Positions 18,901 to 26,734 of a DNA stretch of 64,000 nucleotides are shown here, piece by piece. The stretch spans positions 62,001 to 126,000 of the forward strand of contig JAIORA010000034.1 of the NCBI GenBank assembly GCA_021108375.1, written 5' to 3'. The position numbers and the translations under genes are program-made. How positions within the stretch are numbered: position 1 is the stretch's first letter; each line of letters begins with the position of its first letter. The DNA comes from Anaerohalosphaeraceae bacterium. Its GTDB lineage: Bacteria; Planctomycetota; Phycisphaerae; Sedimentisphaerales; UBA12454. The notes below the pieces were generated by a model. The model was not told the origin of the DNA, searched no databases, and worked only from the letters and a program-made list of their open reading frames with translations.

Positions 18901-20215
18901 CAAAACCTGGATTAGCAGTGCTGACTCCGATATGAGGCTGTATGTGGATGATATGTACTTGCTGTATCCGGAAATTGACGAGCATTTCAATAACATTAAT
19001 GATAGCTTTCAGAAAGACCAGACATCTCCCAAGAGTATGGCATATGTATTTGGTCAAATGTCTTCTCTGCATCAGCAATGCCAAAACGGATATCATAGAC
19101 TTGTAATGAAAGATCTTCAGACGAGTCAGTATCCTAATAAACAATGGCAGGTATACAACACAGATCCTGAGATTGGATATGATCGGTATTCACCTTGGTC
19201 TTCCGATGGTGACTGGGAAAATATCTACGACGACTTGATGACTGAATGGCAGGCTTCAAGTTATACAATGAATGCCAGTAATGGCGATGATTTGCCGGCG
19301 ATTATTTCACCGTGGATACTGCCGACACTTTATATAAACTTCACTGCGGATCTAAGTGATGGCGGAATGCTTGTTATTAAGTTTGTTCCTCTTGGCGGTA
19401 AAAACAGGAATAAAGGGTCAATGATGCGAAGGTCGATTCAGAAGATTTATATCGACGACACCTATGTAAAAACTCTTACGGATATAGGCACCGATGACAC
19501 CAGAGAAGACGGCGATTACACGAGGTATATTGAACTGCCCGCAAAAGGCACAGGATCGCAGTCTCATCAACTGAAGATTAGGTCTAAGCCAGACACTAAT
19601 CCAGAGTGTTTAGGAACGGAGTATTACTGGATGAAACTATACACTGCATCAGCCGGTTCGCTTTACCAGACGGACTTCGAGGATTTTTCCACAGGTTCAA
19701 TTGATAATCAGGATGGCTGGGATGTAATAACGACCAACGGAATTATTACAACTGATTCCAGATGGGTTATCAGTGGAAGTAAGTCTCTGATTGTGTATTA
19801 TGGTGCCGGCAATGCGGAAGTTACAAAATCCTTTACGAGTGCTGCAGTTGTGGAAGTTGAGTTTGATACGGGGGACTGTAACACAGGAAAAAGAGCACGA
19901 TTCAGGATAAATGATAGTAGTGGTAATGTTGGGCCGGATGTGGAATTTTCTACTAACGGTAAGATATCCGCCTACAATGGCAGTACGAAAGTGGATCTTA
20001 TGTCATATGAGGATTATGACACTAACAAGAAATCTTATCATTTTCGGATAGTGGCTGATACGGCAAGCCAGACTTACGATTTTTACGTTGATGGCGTACG
20101 GCGAGCTGATAATTATAATTTCTATGGGACCACAGGAAGTGAGCTGAGTAAGTTTAATATAAAAAGGTACACCAGCTCAAAGCTGATATTGGACAATTTG
20201 GAAATTTCACAGTAG
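15956..20215 (+). CDS. Secreted GH67/DUF4838-like glycosidase C with two sandwich modules
   Basis: This 1419-residue protein is the third paralogue. The signal peptide is 1-27 (start ATG 15956 after GGAGA). Residues about 28-200 are a jelly-roll-like domain not shared with A or B (FFEGFEDTGCFDLE..., ending VRWDDFQAKP). The glycosidase N-terminal domain begins at about 200 but is interrupted at 251-431 by a full sandwich module, then resumes at IDEAWLGSEGF. The core continues to about 1230 with MVLCMGEGWQSIYSCGCSSC and VYLRPWQIVEHGLG. A second sandwich module ends the protein (about 1238-1419), with no dockerin-like tail. The two modules are encoded by 540-bp direct repeats differing at one position. 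The insertion replaces about 14 residues present in paralogue B, which may alter or abolish the N-terminal domain. Confidence 0.6.
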   Translation: MKKQVKQPIFIAIVVSLLLFLVFPANAAFFEGFEDTGCFDLEAPGGIGATVTTNSDSQDGLRSTEISFIGQSLGQTVKIRQKLGAVVNFEGLAMSFWSNPVYASRVNSVYITLIDTSGKAEVWRWWTGFQTAGWRKKEWTQGQQGTANTYSRDSEFDPTEVCEMSFRVKSKDSISGQSVKVRWDDFQAKPSSLTPPRLFVEDNIYGVVESAKQIGQTQILGDNVTPGSGQKVIYAGKADNPDMPPMGDGYETDFEDFSTGSIDNQDGWDVITTNGIITTDSRWVISGSKSLIVYYGAGNAEVTKSFTSAAVVEVEFDTGDCNTGKRARFRINDSSGNVGPDVEFSTNGKISAYNGSTKVDLMSYEDYDTNKKSYHFRIVADTASQTYDFYVDGVRRADNYNFYGTTGSELSKFNIKRYTSSKLILDNLEISVSGGIDEAWLGSEGFIIGNHDDDKVVTAVENAGVLYGLMELRDLITDEGYSVLNGDIDIMDRPVFSKRLGELCRRANFELFWASEKSTTPIFRYDDNPEIFDDVSSSYKADYLADVEANRDDLRDAIDKGADYGVKIYISTFQPSMPEFGIDAFIDENPECEPSRQTQEWHPAICPSRSASKDMLYDKIKELFEDVDDLGGMVLCMGEGWQSIYSCGCSSCGSESSVTLYRNRLVEYIGIIRDAMLDGSGKSASHPDAPKVYLRPWQIVEHGLGDNTANFISLPSYLPSDVHYYSKITSPPGSDYLWSDIWNPYLNMPRMLTFGWNICHPHTTEPCLAQLCYTAQKFKNRAVTLANLGSVIGGPRVYGPSADILYEPGRLASQKIAWDPYSFDPIEYLENWATEKFGSSAGSNVADALEDTYKITDAFVTLYPENTHWFHMLNFDRDNDVHCWARANDMTQTSAVKNVSTSTLSSVLSDFNITEARTIADNAMAKLALAKTALPSNDDVGKLWRMAHATEALTDFYRKYHYALVYNNLYENTGTQSYRTTAKTWISSADSDMRLYVDDMYLLYPEIDEHFNNINDSFQKDQTSPKSMAYVFGQMSSLHQQCQNGYHRLVMKDLQTSQYPNKQWQVYNTDPEIGYDRYSPWSSDGDWENIYDDLMTEWQASSYTMNASNGDDLPAIISPWILPTLYINFTADLSDGGMLVIKFVPLGGKNRNKGSMMRRSIQKIYIDDTYVKTLTDIGTDDTREDGDYTRYIELPAKGTGSQSHQLKIRSKPDTNPECLGTEYYWMKLYTASAGSLYQTDFEDFSTGSIDNQDGWDVITTNGIITTDSRWVISGSKSLIVYYGAGNAEVTKSFTSAAVVEVEFDTGDCNTGKRARFRINDSSGNVGPDVEFSTNGKISAYNGSTKVDLMSYEDYDTNKKSYHFRIVADTASQTYDFYVDGVRRADNYNFYGTTGSELSKFNIKRYTSSKLILDNLEISQ
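16709..17248 (+). repeat. 540-bp direct repeat, copy 1 (inserted in glycosidase N-terminal domain)
   Basis: This copy is identical by eye to 19670-20209 (offset 2961) except at 17212 (a) against 20173 (c). It encodes one complete sandwich module in the same reading frame as the host gene. The other modules in the island are clearly more divergent at DNA level, so this duplication or gene conversion is recent. Confidence 0.9.
19670..20209 (+). repeat. 540-bp direct repeat, copy 2 (C-terminal module)
   Basis: This is the partner of 16709-17248 and encodes the last 180 residues of the same protein. The repeat edges coincide with the domain edges: it starts at the T of the TDFEDF motif and ends just before the stop codon. 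That fits exchange of a whole module. Confidence 0.9.
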
Positions 20216-20226
20216 TTTAGAAGGAT

Positions 20227-20312
20227 TTTTCTGCCGATAGAGCAAGGTTCTCATGGCGGCAGAAAATGAGCGATACCTGCAACACCACAGGCTTTTACCT
20301 GTGGTGTTGCAG
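20227..20312 (+). terminator. Double hairpin, probable terminator (copy 1)
   Basis: A 10-bp stem pairs TTTTCTGCCG (20227-20236) with CGGCAGAAAA (20257-20266). A perfect 15-bp stem follows, CTGCAACACCACAGG (20277-20291) with its complement at 20298-20312 and loop CTTTTA, then a T-rich run. It lies 12 nt after glycosidase C. A diverged copy follows the phytase gene at 22605-22691. Confidence 0.8.
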
Positions 20313-20397
20313 TCTGTTTTATCTTTCAACTTTTTGTTTGGGTAATTGGAATTTTAAAGGTAGATAGGAATATCAATAATTTATGGGGATTAGTACA

Positions 20398-22590
20398 ATG
20401 AAAATGAAAAAAGTAAAACAATTTTGTGTGGTTCTGATTACGTTTGGGCTGCTACTGTCTTCATCAGCCTACTCGGCTGTAAACATAAACGCAACGGACG
20501 AGACCGCAAGTCCGCCCGGTTCCAAGACAGGTGATATTGCCGACGATATTTGTATTTGGGTGCATCCTACTGATACGAGTCAGAGTATGGTTATAGGTCA
20601 GAGTAAAGATACCAGTCATGGCGGGATTTATGTTTATGACCTTGATGGCACACAATTGCAGGCGATAGATATGGGCCATAGAACCGGCAATATCGACATT
20701 CGCTATAACTTTGCTATGTCAACGGGGGCAACGGATGTTGTTGTCGTTAACGACCGAGAAGAAGATGATTTAAAAATTTACAGGGTGAACAGCAACCGTA
20801 CACTGACAAACATAAATTACAGTCATCCAAATGTTGGCGTTGAGCCTTATGGAGGCTGTCTTTACAAGGATTTATCTAATGGCAAGTTGTACTATTTTGT
20901 AGCCGCCAAGGACGGTACCGTAAGGCAATTTGAATTAACCGAATACGGCTCTACCGGATTGATAGAGTACACGCTGGTACGTAGCGTCTTTGATGTCGGC
21001 GGCCAGTTGGAAGGAGCTGTAGCCGACGACGAGAATAATCTCGTCTATTTCGGCGAAGAGGATGAAGGTGTTTGGCGATACGATGCCAAGCCGGATGGTT
21101 CTAACACCGGTACCGAAATAATTAGTGTTGATACAGGAGAGCTGGTCGAAGATGTGGAAGGCCTTTCAATATATTATACCAGCGATGGCGGTGGGTATCT
21201 TCTTGTTTCAAGTCAGGGAAACAGCAAAGTTATTGTTTATGAGCGGACGGGAAGCCATACGGAACTTGGAGCTTTTCATGTTAATAATGTTTCGGAAACC
21301 GATGGCCTTGATGTAATAAATATGAATCTGGGCGGGTCTTACGACGAGGGCCTTTTTGTATTGCATGATGGAGAAAACGATGGTTCAACTCCTACGAATT
21401 GGAAATATGTATCCTGGGGCGATATCGCTGATGCCTTGAATCTGACCGTTGATACGACGTGGAATCCACGCGGCACTCTGATTGACTTTGAGAATTTTTC
21501 CACAGGTTCAATTGACGGACAGGGTGGCTGGGATGTAGAGGTAACAAACGCTGAGGTTACAACTGATTCCAGATATGTTATTAGTGGTAACAAGTCCCTG
21601 ATAGTATATTACGGCGCCGGCAATGCGGTAGTCACAAAATCCTTTACGGGTGCCGCGTTGCTTGAGGTTGAGTTTGATACAGGAGATTGTGCCACCAATA
21701 AAAACGGTCGGTTTAGAATAAATGATGGCAGTGGTAATCATGCGGTCCAGGTAAATTTTACTGTTGAAGGTAAGATATCCGCTTACAACGGTAGTACGAA
21801 AGTGGATATTATGTCCTATGAGGATTATGACACTAACAAGCGTTCCTATAATTTTCGGATAGTGGCTGATACAGGAAGCCAGACTTACGATTTTTACATT
21901 GACGATGTACGGGTGGCTGATGATTATGGCTTCTACGAAAGCACTGGTTCTCAACTTAGTGAATTGAGCATAAAAAGGTACACAAGCTCAAAGCTGATAG
22001 TGGACAATTTGAAAATTACTAAGCTTCAGGACAACGCTTACGAAACAAACTTTGAAAGTTTTTCCACGGGTTCAATTGATAACCAAGATGGCTGGGAGGT
22101 AATAACAACGAATGGAATTGTTACAACTGATTCTGCATATGTTATCAGTGGAAGCAAGTCTCTGATTGTGTATTACGGTGCTGGCAACGCGGAAGTTACA
22201 AAATCCTTTACGGGGGGCGCAGCTGTGAATGTTGAGTTTGACACAGGGAGCTGTGCCACCGATAAAAACGGTCGGTTCAGAATAGAAGATGGCAGTGGTA
22301 ACCTTGCAGCCCAGGTAAATTTTTCTACTAACGGTCAGATCTCCGCCTACAATGGCACTACGATAGTTGACCTTATGGCCTATGAGGATTATGACACTAA
22401 CAACAAGTCCTATAATTTTTATATAATAGCTGATGCAGCAAGCCAGACTTATGATTTTTACATTGACGATGTGCGGGTGGCTAATGATTTTGGCTTCTAC
22501 GAGAGTACAGGTTCTCTTAGTGAGTTTAGTATAAAAAGGTATACAAGCTCAAAGCTGATAGTGGACAATTTATATATTTCACCGATATAA
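20398..22590 (+). CDS. Beta-propeller phytase with two sandwich modules
   Basis: This 730-residue secreted protein has its start set by homology to the 11711 protein (both have GGxG and then ACAATGAAAA). The signal peptide is about 1-26. The phytase domain (about 27-357) is very similar to that of the first phytase and keeps EPYGGCLY, GQLEGAVADDE, GEEDEGVWRYD and DVEGLSIYY. Instead of propeller, phosphoesterase and Fn3-like parts it goes straight into two sandwich modules (about 361-545 and 547-730) and has no dockerin-like tail. The function should be calcium-dependent phosphate release from phytate or similar polyphosphorylated compounds outside the cell. The stand-alone phosphoesterase next door appears to replace the fused domain of the longer paralogue. 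Confidence 0.87.
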   Translation: MKMKKVKQFCVVLITFGLLLSSSAYSAVNINATDETASPPGSKTGDIADDICIWVHPTDTSQSMVIGQSKDTSHGGIYVYDLDGTQLQAIDMGHRTGNIDIRYNFAMSTGATDVVVVNDREEDDLKIYRVNSNRTLTNINYSHPNVGVEPYGGCLYKDLSNGKLYYFVAAKDGTVRQFELTEYGSTGLIEYTLVRSVFDVGGQLEGAVADDENNLVYFGEEDEGVWRYDAKPDGSNTGTEIISVDTGELVEDVEGLSIYYTSDGGGYLLVSSQGNSKVIVYERTGSHTELGAFHVNNVSETDGLDVINMNLGGSYDEGLFVLHDGENDGSTPTNWKYVSWGDIADALNLTVDTTWNPRGTLIDFENFSTGSIDGQGGWDVEVTNAEVTTDSRYVISGNKSLIVYYGAGNAVVTKSFTGAALLEVEFDTGDCATNKNGRFRINDGSGNHAVQVNFTVEGKISAYNGSTKVDIMSYEDYDTNKRSYNFRIVADTGSQTYDFYIDDVRVADDYGFYESTGSQLSELSIKRYTSSKLIVDNLKITKLQDNAYETNFESFSTGSIDNQDGWEVITTNGIVTTDSAYVISGSKSLIVYYGAGNAEVTKSFTGGAAVNVEFDTGSCATDKNGRFRIEDGSGNLAAQVNFSTNGQISAYNGTTIVDLMAYEDYDTNNKSYNFYIIADAASQTYDFYIDDVRVANDFGFYESTGSLSEFSIKRYTSSKLIVDNLYISPI

Positions 22591-22604
22591 CAGTTTGAAA
22601 GGAT

Positions 22605-22691
22605 TTTTCTGCCGATATATCAAGGGTTCTTATAGTGGTAGAAAATGAGCGATACCTGCAATACCACAGGCCAAAACCTGTGGTATTGTAG
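22605..22691 (+). terminator. Double hairpin, probable terminator (copy 2)
   Basis: This has the same layout as 20227-20312. The first stem is 22605-22613 with 22637-22645 (one G-U pair). The second is CTGCAATACCACAGG (22656-22670) with CCTGTGGTATTGTAG (22677-22691). A C-G pair of copy 1 is a T-A pair here, a compensatory change showing that the stem itself is selected. Confidence 0.8.
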
Positions 22692-22847
22692 CTTGTTCGG
22701 CCTTTCAATTTTGTTTGGATTAAAACTTTAAAAGTGTTATTACATAGAGTGAATTGAAATGTCAGGAATGGGTGTTTGGCGTTGAATATGTTACTCAATA
22801 CAGTCGAAATACTCGTGAACGGTTATGGTTTTTTGAAGGAGGAAGGA

Positions 22848-23759
22848 ATGAAGAAGGTATGTTGGATACTGTTGGGCGTTTGCCTTTCTTTTACTGTTGT
22901 TTTATTTGCGGGCGGTCAGGACGAATGTGCCAAGCCGATTTTTTCGTTTGATGTTACAGTTGACCAGAGACAATTTGCTGAGGGAACTGAATATTTTGAA
23001 GGTGCCTGTAAGGCACTTCTGAAAACTGGCAAAGGGGCTTTTATGGTTAGTCCCGGCGATATTGACCCACCTGAAGATATTTACAATGTAATAACAAGTG
23101 TGTTTGGCCCTGATTATGTGTGGTATCCAGGTGTTGGAAATCACGAAGCTGAAACGCCGGAAGATATGCAGTGGCTAAGAGATTATGCAAAGAAACATTT
23201 GAAAGATACGGTTTCGCCCGGCCCCGAAGGGTCTGAAGAAACCACATACTCTTTCGATTACAAAAACGCTCACTTTGTAGTTATCAATGAATATTACGAT
23301 GGCAAGACAGATGTCGGAACAGATGGCGATGTCTGTGATGCGTTGTATGAATGGGTCAGGAAGGATTTGCAGGCCAATAAGAAACCATTCATTTTTATAT
23401 TTGGACACGAACCATTTGTTTCTATACCTGACATCGACAACGGTCGGCACCGACACAAAGGTGATAATTTGGATGCGCATCCAAAAAACAGCCATCGCTT
23501 TCATAAACTTCTGCGCAAACACAATGTTGCCGCCTATATATGTGGACACACTCACGGTTTTTCCCACGCAAAAATCAATGGCCTATGGCAGATTGATGCA
23601 GGGCACGCACGTGGAATGGGAGATAAGAATGCACAAAGTACTTTTTTGAAAGTTTATGTAGGCAGTAGTAACTGCTGGATAGATGTCTATCGGCTTGACC
23701 TGAATAAAAATATTTATGAGTTAACCGAGACACTCACGATTGTTGGTCATTGTCAATAA
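22848..23759 (+). CDS. Secreted calcineurin-like metallophosphoesterase
   Basis: This 303-residue protein starts at ATG 22848 after GGAGGAAGGA. The signal peptide is about 1-22. Metallophosphoesterase motifs are in order: PGDIDPP (69-75), GNHE (97-100), FGHEPF and CGHTHG, followed by a late DAGHARG. The usual first motif DxH is replaced by a DQR segment near residue 39, as in the fused domain of the 11711 protein (DNR). The two share long stretches around HFVVINEYYDG and DVGTDGDV. The enzyme should hydrolyse phosphomono- or diesters outside the cytoplasm with a two-metal centre; the substrate is unknown. Its position directly after a phytase mirrors the phytase-phosphoesterase fusion upstream, so a joint role in phosphate release is likely. 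Confidence 0.85.
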   Translation: MKKVCWILLGVCLSFTVVLFAGGQDECAKPIFSFDVTVDQRQFAEGTEYFEGACKALLKTGKGAFMVSPGDIDPPEDIYNVITSVFGPDYVWYPGVGNHEAETPEDMQWLRDYAKKHLKDTVSPGPEGSEETTYSFDYKNAHFVVINEYYDGKTDVGTDGDVCDALYEWVRKDLQANKKPFIFIFGHEPFVSIPDIDNGRHRHKGDNLDAHPKNSHRFHKLLRKHNVAAYICGHTHGFSHAKINGLWQIDAGHARGMGDKNAQSTFLKVYVGSSNCWIDVYRLDLNKNIYELTETLTIVGHCQ

Positions 23760-23797
23760 TCAACATTAACCTATAAAATTTTTAAGGAAATGGATTT

Positions 23798-25660
23798 ATG
23801 AATTGGATTGATTGGTTGGTAATAGGATTTTTTCTTGTAATGATTATGGGAGTTGGGCTTTCTCTTGCAAAGCGTGCGGGCAAAAGTACTGGCGACTTTT
23901 TTCTGGCGGGGCGTAAAATACCTTGGTGGCTTGCGTGCTTTTCAATGATGGCAACAAACTTTGCTTCTGACACTCCTCTGCATCAGTCAGGAAACGCCAG
24001 AAAGGGAGGTGTCCTGAACTTTTGGTTTTACCTTAGAAGTGTTTTTATGGAGTTATCCATAGCTTTTTTCTTTGCAAAGCTCTGGAGGAGGGCGATGATT
24101 TTAACCGAGGTTGAATTCATTGAGCTGCGCCACGGCTCAGCCAGCGGAAAAGCTCTCCGAATTATTTTGGCTTCCTACAATTGTTTTTTCTTTTCGCCAT
24201 TTAAAATCGGATTGTTCACTTTGGCAATGTGCAAAATCTCCAAAGTTGTTCTGGATATGCCTGACACTTTAACTTTCCTGGGTTTCACGATGGACAGTGG
24301 AGTCTGCTTGTCGTTTGGAGTCGTTATCTTCGCCCTGATTTACTCGGCAACATCCGGTTTGTGGGGTGTTATCGTAACGGACCTTCTTGAAATGCTTATT
24401 GCTTTAACGGGTACTTATGTACTTATGGTATTGGCATATAAAGCTGTTGGTGGCCCCAGTGCTATGGTTGCAACCTTACAGAATATGGCCGCCGAAGGGA
24501 AATTGTCTCACGATTTAACAGCGTTGATGCCTGGAGACTGGTGGAAGTCGATAGGGTTTTTAGTGCTTTTCAGTCCATTGTTCTGGTTCTTTGATGGTGA
24601 GCCTGCTCCTATTCAAAGGCTGATGTCCTGCAAAAGCGAAAAAGATGCGATGCTCAGCCAATTAGTTAAAACCGCTGCAAATAATGTTTTACGCTCTTGG
24701 CCTTGGATAATCACCGGTCTTGCATCTATAATAATCATTAAGCAAATAAATGATGTTAATCTTATATACCCAACGATGATTAAAACGCTAATGCCACACG
24801 GCCTGATTGGTCTTATGATGGCTTCGTTTATAGCGGCATTTTTATCCTCTACCGAAATGTATCTTAATCTTGGCTCGGCCTTCTTTGTGAATGACCTTTA
24901 TCGGAGATTTCTTGTAAAAGGAAAGGATGACCATCACTATGTTAGAATTTCCCGTCTTGCTACCGTATTACTGGGTGTTATAGCTATCATTGTTGCGATA
25001 TCCAGCGATAATGTATTTGAGCTTTTCGCTCTTCTTATGAAGATATGGGCGGGAGTTCATATTATTAGAGTTCTTCGCTGGTTCTGGTGGCGTGTTAACG
25101 GTCCGGCGGAAATTGCAGCTATTCTAACGGCATTAACTACTTCAATTACTTTCACAGTCTGGAACAATATGTTCAAGGCTGGAACTGTTGCACTGGCCAC
25201 CCCTGCAAGGGCTTTTGTTGATAATATCACAACCTCAAACGAGGTCTTTTCTTCCAACATTCTCTACTTTGCCATTGAGTACACTTTGATTACCCTCATT
25301 GTAACAGTATCGTGGATAATTGTGATGCTTTTGACAAAGCCGGACCCGGTGGAGTCTCTCAAGGTATTCTACCGCAGGGTTCGCCCCGGCGGACCGGGAT
25401 GGGGACCTATTGCTAAACTCTGCCCTGAAGTGAAAATAACGGATAGTTTAGCGGCTGATCTTGGTGCCTGGTTTGTTGGAGTGATATTTGTCTTTTCAAT
25501 AATTTTTGCAGCAGGCGGAGCATTGCTGGCAAAATGGACTCCGGCGGCCATCTGTGCTATTGTATGTGCAATAACTGGCATATTGCTCTGGAATTTCGTA
25601 TTGCCTCGCTATGATAGAATAGCGGAATTAGATAAACAGCTCGTAGCTGAAAGCGAATAA
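23798..25660 (+). CDS. Sodium:solute symporter (SSS family)
   Basis: This 620-residue integral membrane protein has about 14 hydrophobic segments. It opens with a periplasm-facing first helix (IDWLVIGFFLVMIMGVGLSL) and the family segment GKSTGDFFLAGRKIPWW, then SMMATNFASDTPL, a typical SSS sodium-site region. The start has AAGGAAATGG upstream. SSS proteins use the sodium gradient to import sugars, inositol, amino or organic acids. No member of known substrate could be assigned. It begins 38 nt after the phosphoesterase and is the only transporter in the island, so it probably imports the small product of the glycosidase and phosphatase reactions. Released myo-inositol or a uronic acid are two possibilities. 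Confidence 0.9.
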   Translation: MNWIDWLVIGFFLVMIMGVGLSLAKRAGKSTGDFFLAGRKIPWWLACFSMMATNFASDTPLHQSGNARKGGVLNFWFYLRSVFMELSIAFFFAKLWRRAMILTEVEFIELRHGSASGKALRIILASYNCFFFSPFKIGLFTLAMCKISKVVLDMPDTLTFLGFTMDSGVCLSFGVVIFALIYSATSGLWGVIVTDLLEMLIALTGTYVLMVLAYKAVGGPSAMVATLQNMAAEGKLSHDLTALMPGDWWKSIGFLVLFSPLFWFFDGEPAPIQRLMSCKSEKDAMLSQLVKTAANNVLRSWPWIITGLASIIIIKQINDVNLIYPTMIKTLMPHGLIGLMMASFIAAFLSSTEMYLNLGSAFFVNDLYRRFLVKGKDDHHYVRISRLATVLLGVIAIIVAISSDNVFELFALLMKIWAGVHIIRVLRWFWWRVNGPAEIAAILTALTTSITFTVWNNMFKAGTVALATPARAFVDNITTSNEVFSSNILYFAIEYTLITLIVTVSWIIVMLLTKPDPVESLKVFYRRVRPGGPGWGPIAKLCPEVKITDSLAADLGAWFVGVIFVFSIIFAAGGALLAKWTPAAICAIVCAITGILLWNFVLPRYDRIAELDKQLVAESE

Positions 25661-25714
25661 TAACCGACTTTTGGAGCAAAATAGCAACCAAAAATATTTA
25701 AAGGACAAATGACT

Positions 25715-26734
25715 ATGACTTCTTGCGGGAGCATATATCCGGATGTGAGCACTTTAGTGAACATCCCTGCTATCGGTAAAATTTCACATAAATCAGGAAT
25801 GAAGCTTTTACAGGTGTGCAGTGATACTATATTTAAAGTTGGTAAAGATGGTGTGGTTTCTGTTGTTGCTACGGGTGATGGTAAAGTTGAGTTTATAGCC
25901 TTTGAAGACCATACACTTGCTTATGTCAAAAGCGCTATGGGGTATCCTGCCTATTATCCTGTCCATCCGGTGAAGATGGAAAAACCGATAAGGGCGGTTT
26001 TGATGGATTTGGATGGCACAAGTGTCAAAAGTGAACACTTCTGGATATGGATAATTCAAAAGACAACAGCGAGTTTGCTTGACAATCCTAAATTTGAGTT
26101 GGAAGAATCTGATTTGTCTTTCGTGTCAGGTCACAGTGTATCGGAGCATCTTCAATATTGCATAAACAAATACTGTTCTGATAAAACAGTGGAACAAGCC
26201 CGCAGGTTCTATTTTGAGCATACCCGTTTTGAAATGAGTGAAATAACAAAAGGCCGTGGCCGGAAAAATGCCTTTATGCCTGTGTCGGGACTTAAAGAAT
26301 TTCTTTTGGAGTTGAAATCACTAAATATAAAAATTGCTCTTGTTACAAGCGGTTTATACGAAAAGGCCTGGCCGGAAATACTTTCTGCCTTTAAGACTCT
26401 TGGTATGGGCGACCCGAATGAATTCTATGATGCTATCATAACAGCTGGCTTTCATCTGGGCGATGGATGGGCAGGGACACTTGGCGAACTGCAGGCCAAG
26501 CCTCATCCGTGGCTTTACGCTGAAGCTGGGCGTGTGGGATTAGGAATAGATTTTACCAATCGCAATTCTGTTATTGGTATAGAAGATAGCGGTGCTGGCG
26601 TGTGTGCAATCAGATTAGCTGGTTTTTCAGCGGTAGGCTTTGCTGACGGCAATATCGTTGAAAGCGGTACAAGAGAGCTTTGCTCTGATTATTGCAATAC
26701 TTTTGAAGATGTTATTATGAGAATCATTCGTTAA
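25715..26734 (+). CDS. HAD-family phosphatase/phosphomutase-like protein
   Basis: This protein is about 339 residues long; ATG 25715 is preferred over 25709 because it sits 9 nt from AAGGA. The first 85 residues are an extra N-terminal part without a recognised family (SIYPDVSTLV... to YYPVHPV). The HAD domain follows with motif I DLDGT (Asp 98 and 100), motif II LVTSG, a Lys in AKPHPW and motif IV GIEDSGAG. The cap between them is helical, as in beta-phosphoglucomutase-like enzymes. It lacks a signal peptide, so it acts in the cytoplasm on a small phosphorylated metabolite. As the last gene of the island it may process the imported product; the exact substrate is unknown. Confidence 0.85.
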   Translation: MTSCGSIYPDVSTLVNIPAIGKISHKSGMKLLQVCSDTIFKVGKDGVVSVVATGDGKVEFIAFEDHTLAYVKSAMGYPAYYPVHPVKMEKPIRAVLMDLDGTSVKSEHFWIWIIQKTTASLLDNPKFELEESDLSFVSGHSVSEHLQYCINKYCSDKTVEQARRFYFEHTRFEMSEITKGRGRKNAFMPVSGLKEFLLELKSLNIKIALVTSGLYEKAWPEILSAFKTLGMGDPNEFYDAIITAGFHLGDGWAGTLGELQAKPHPWLYAEAGRVGLGIDFTNRNSVIGIEDSGAGVCAIRLAGFSAVGFADGNIVESGTRELCSDYCNTFEDVIMRIIR

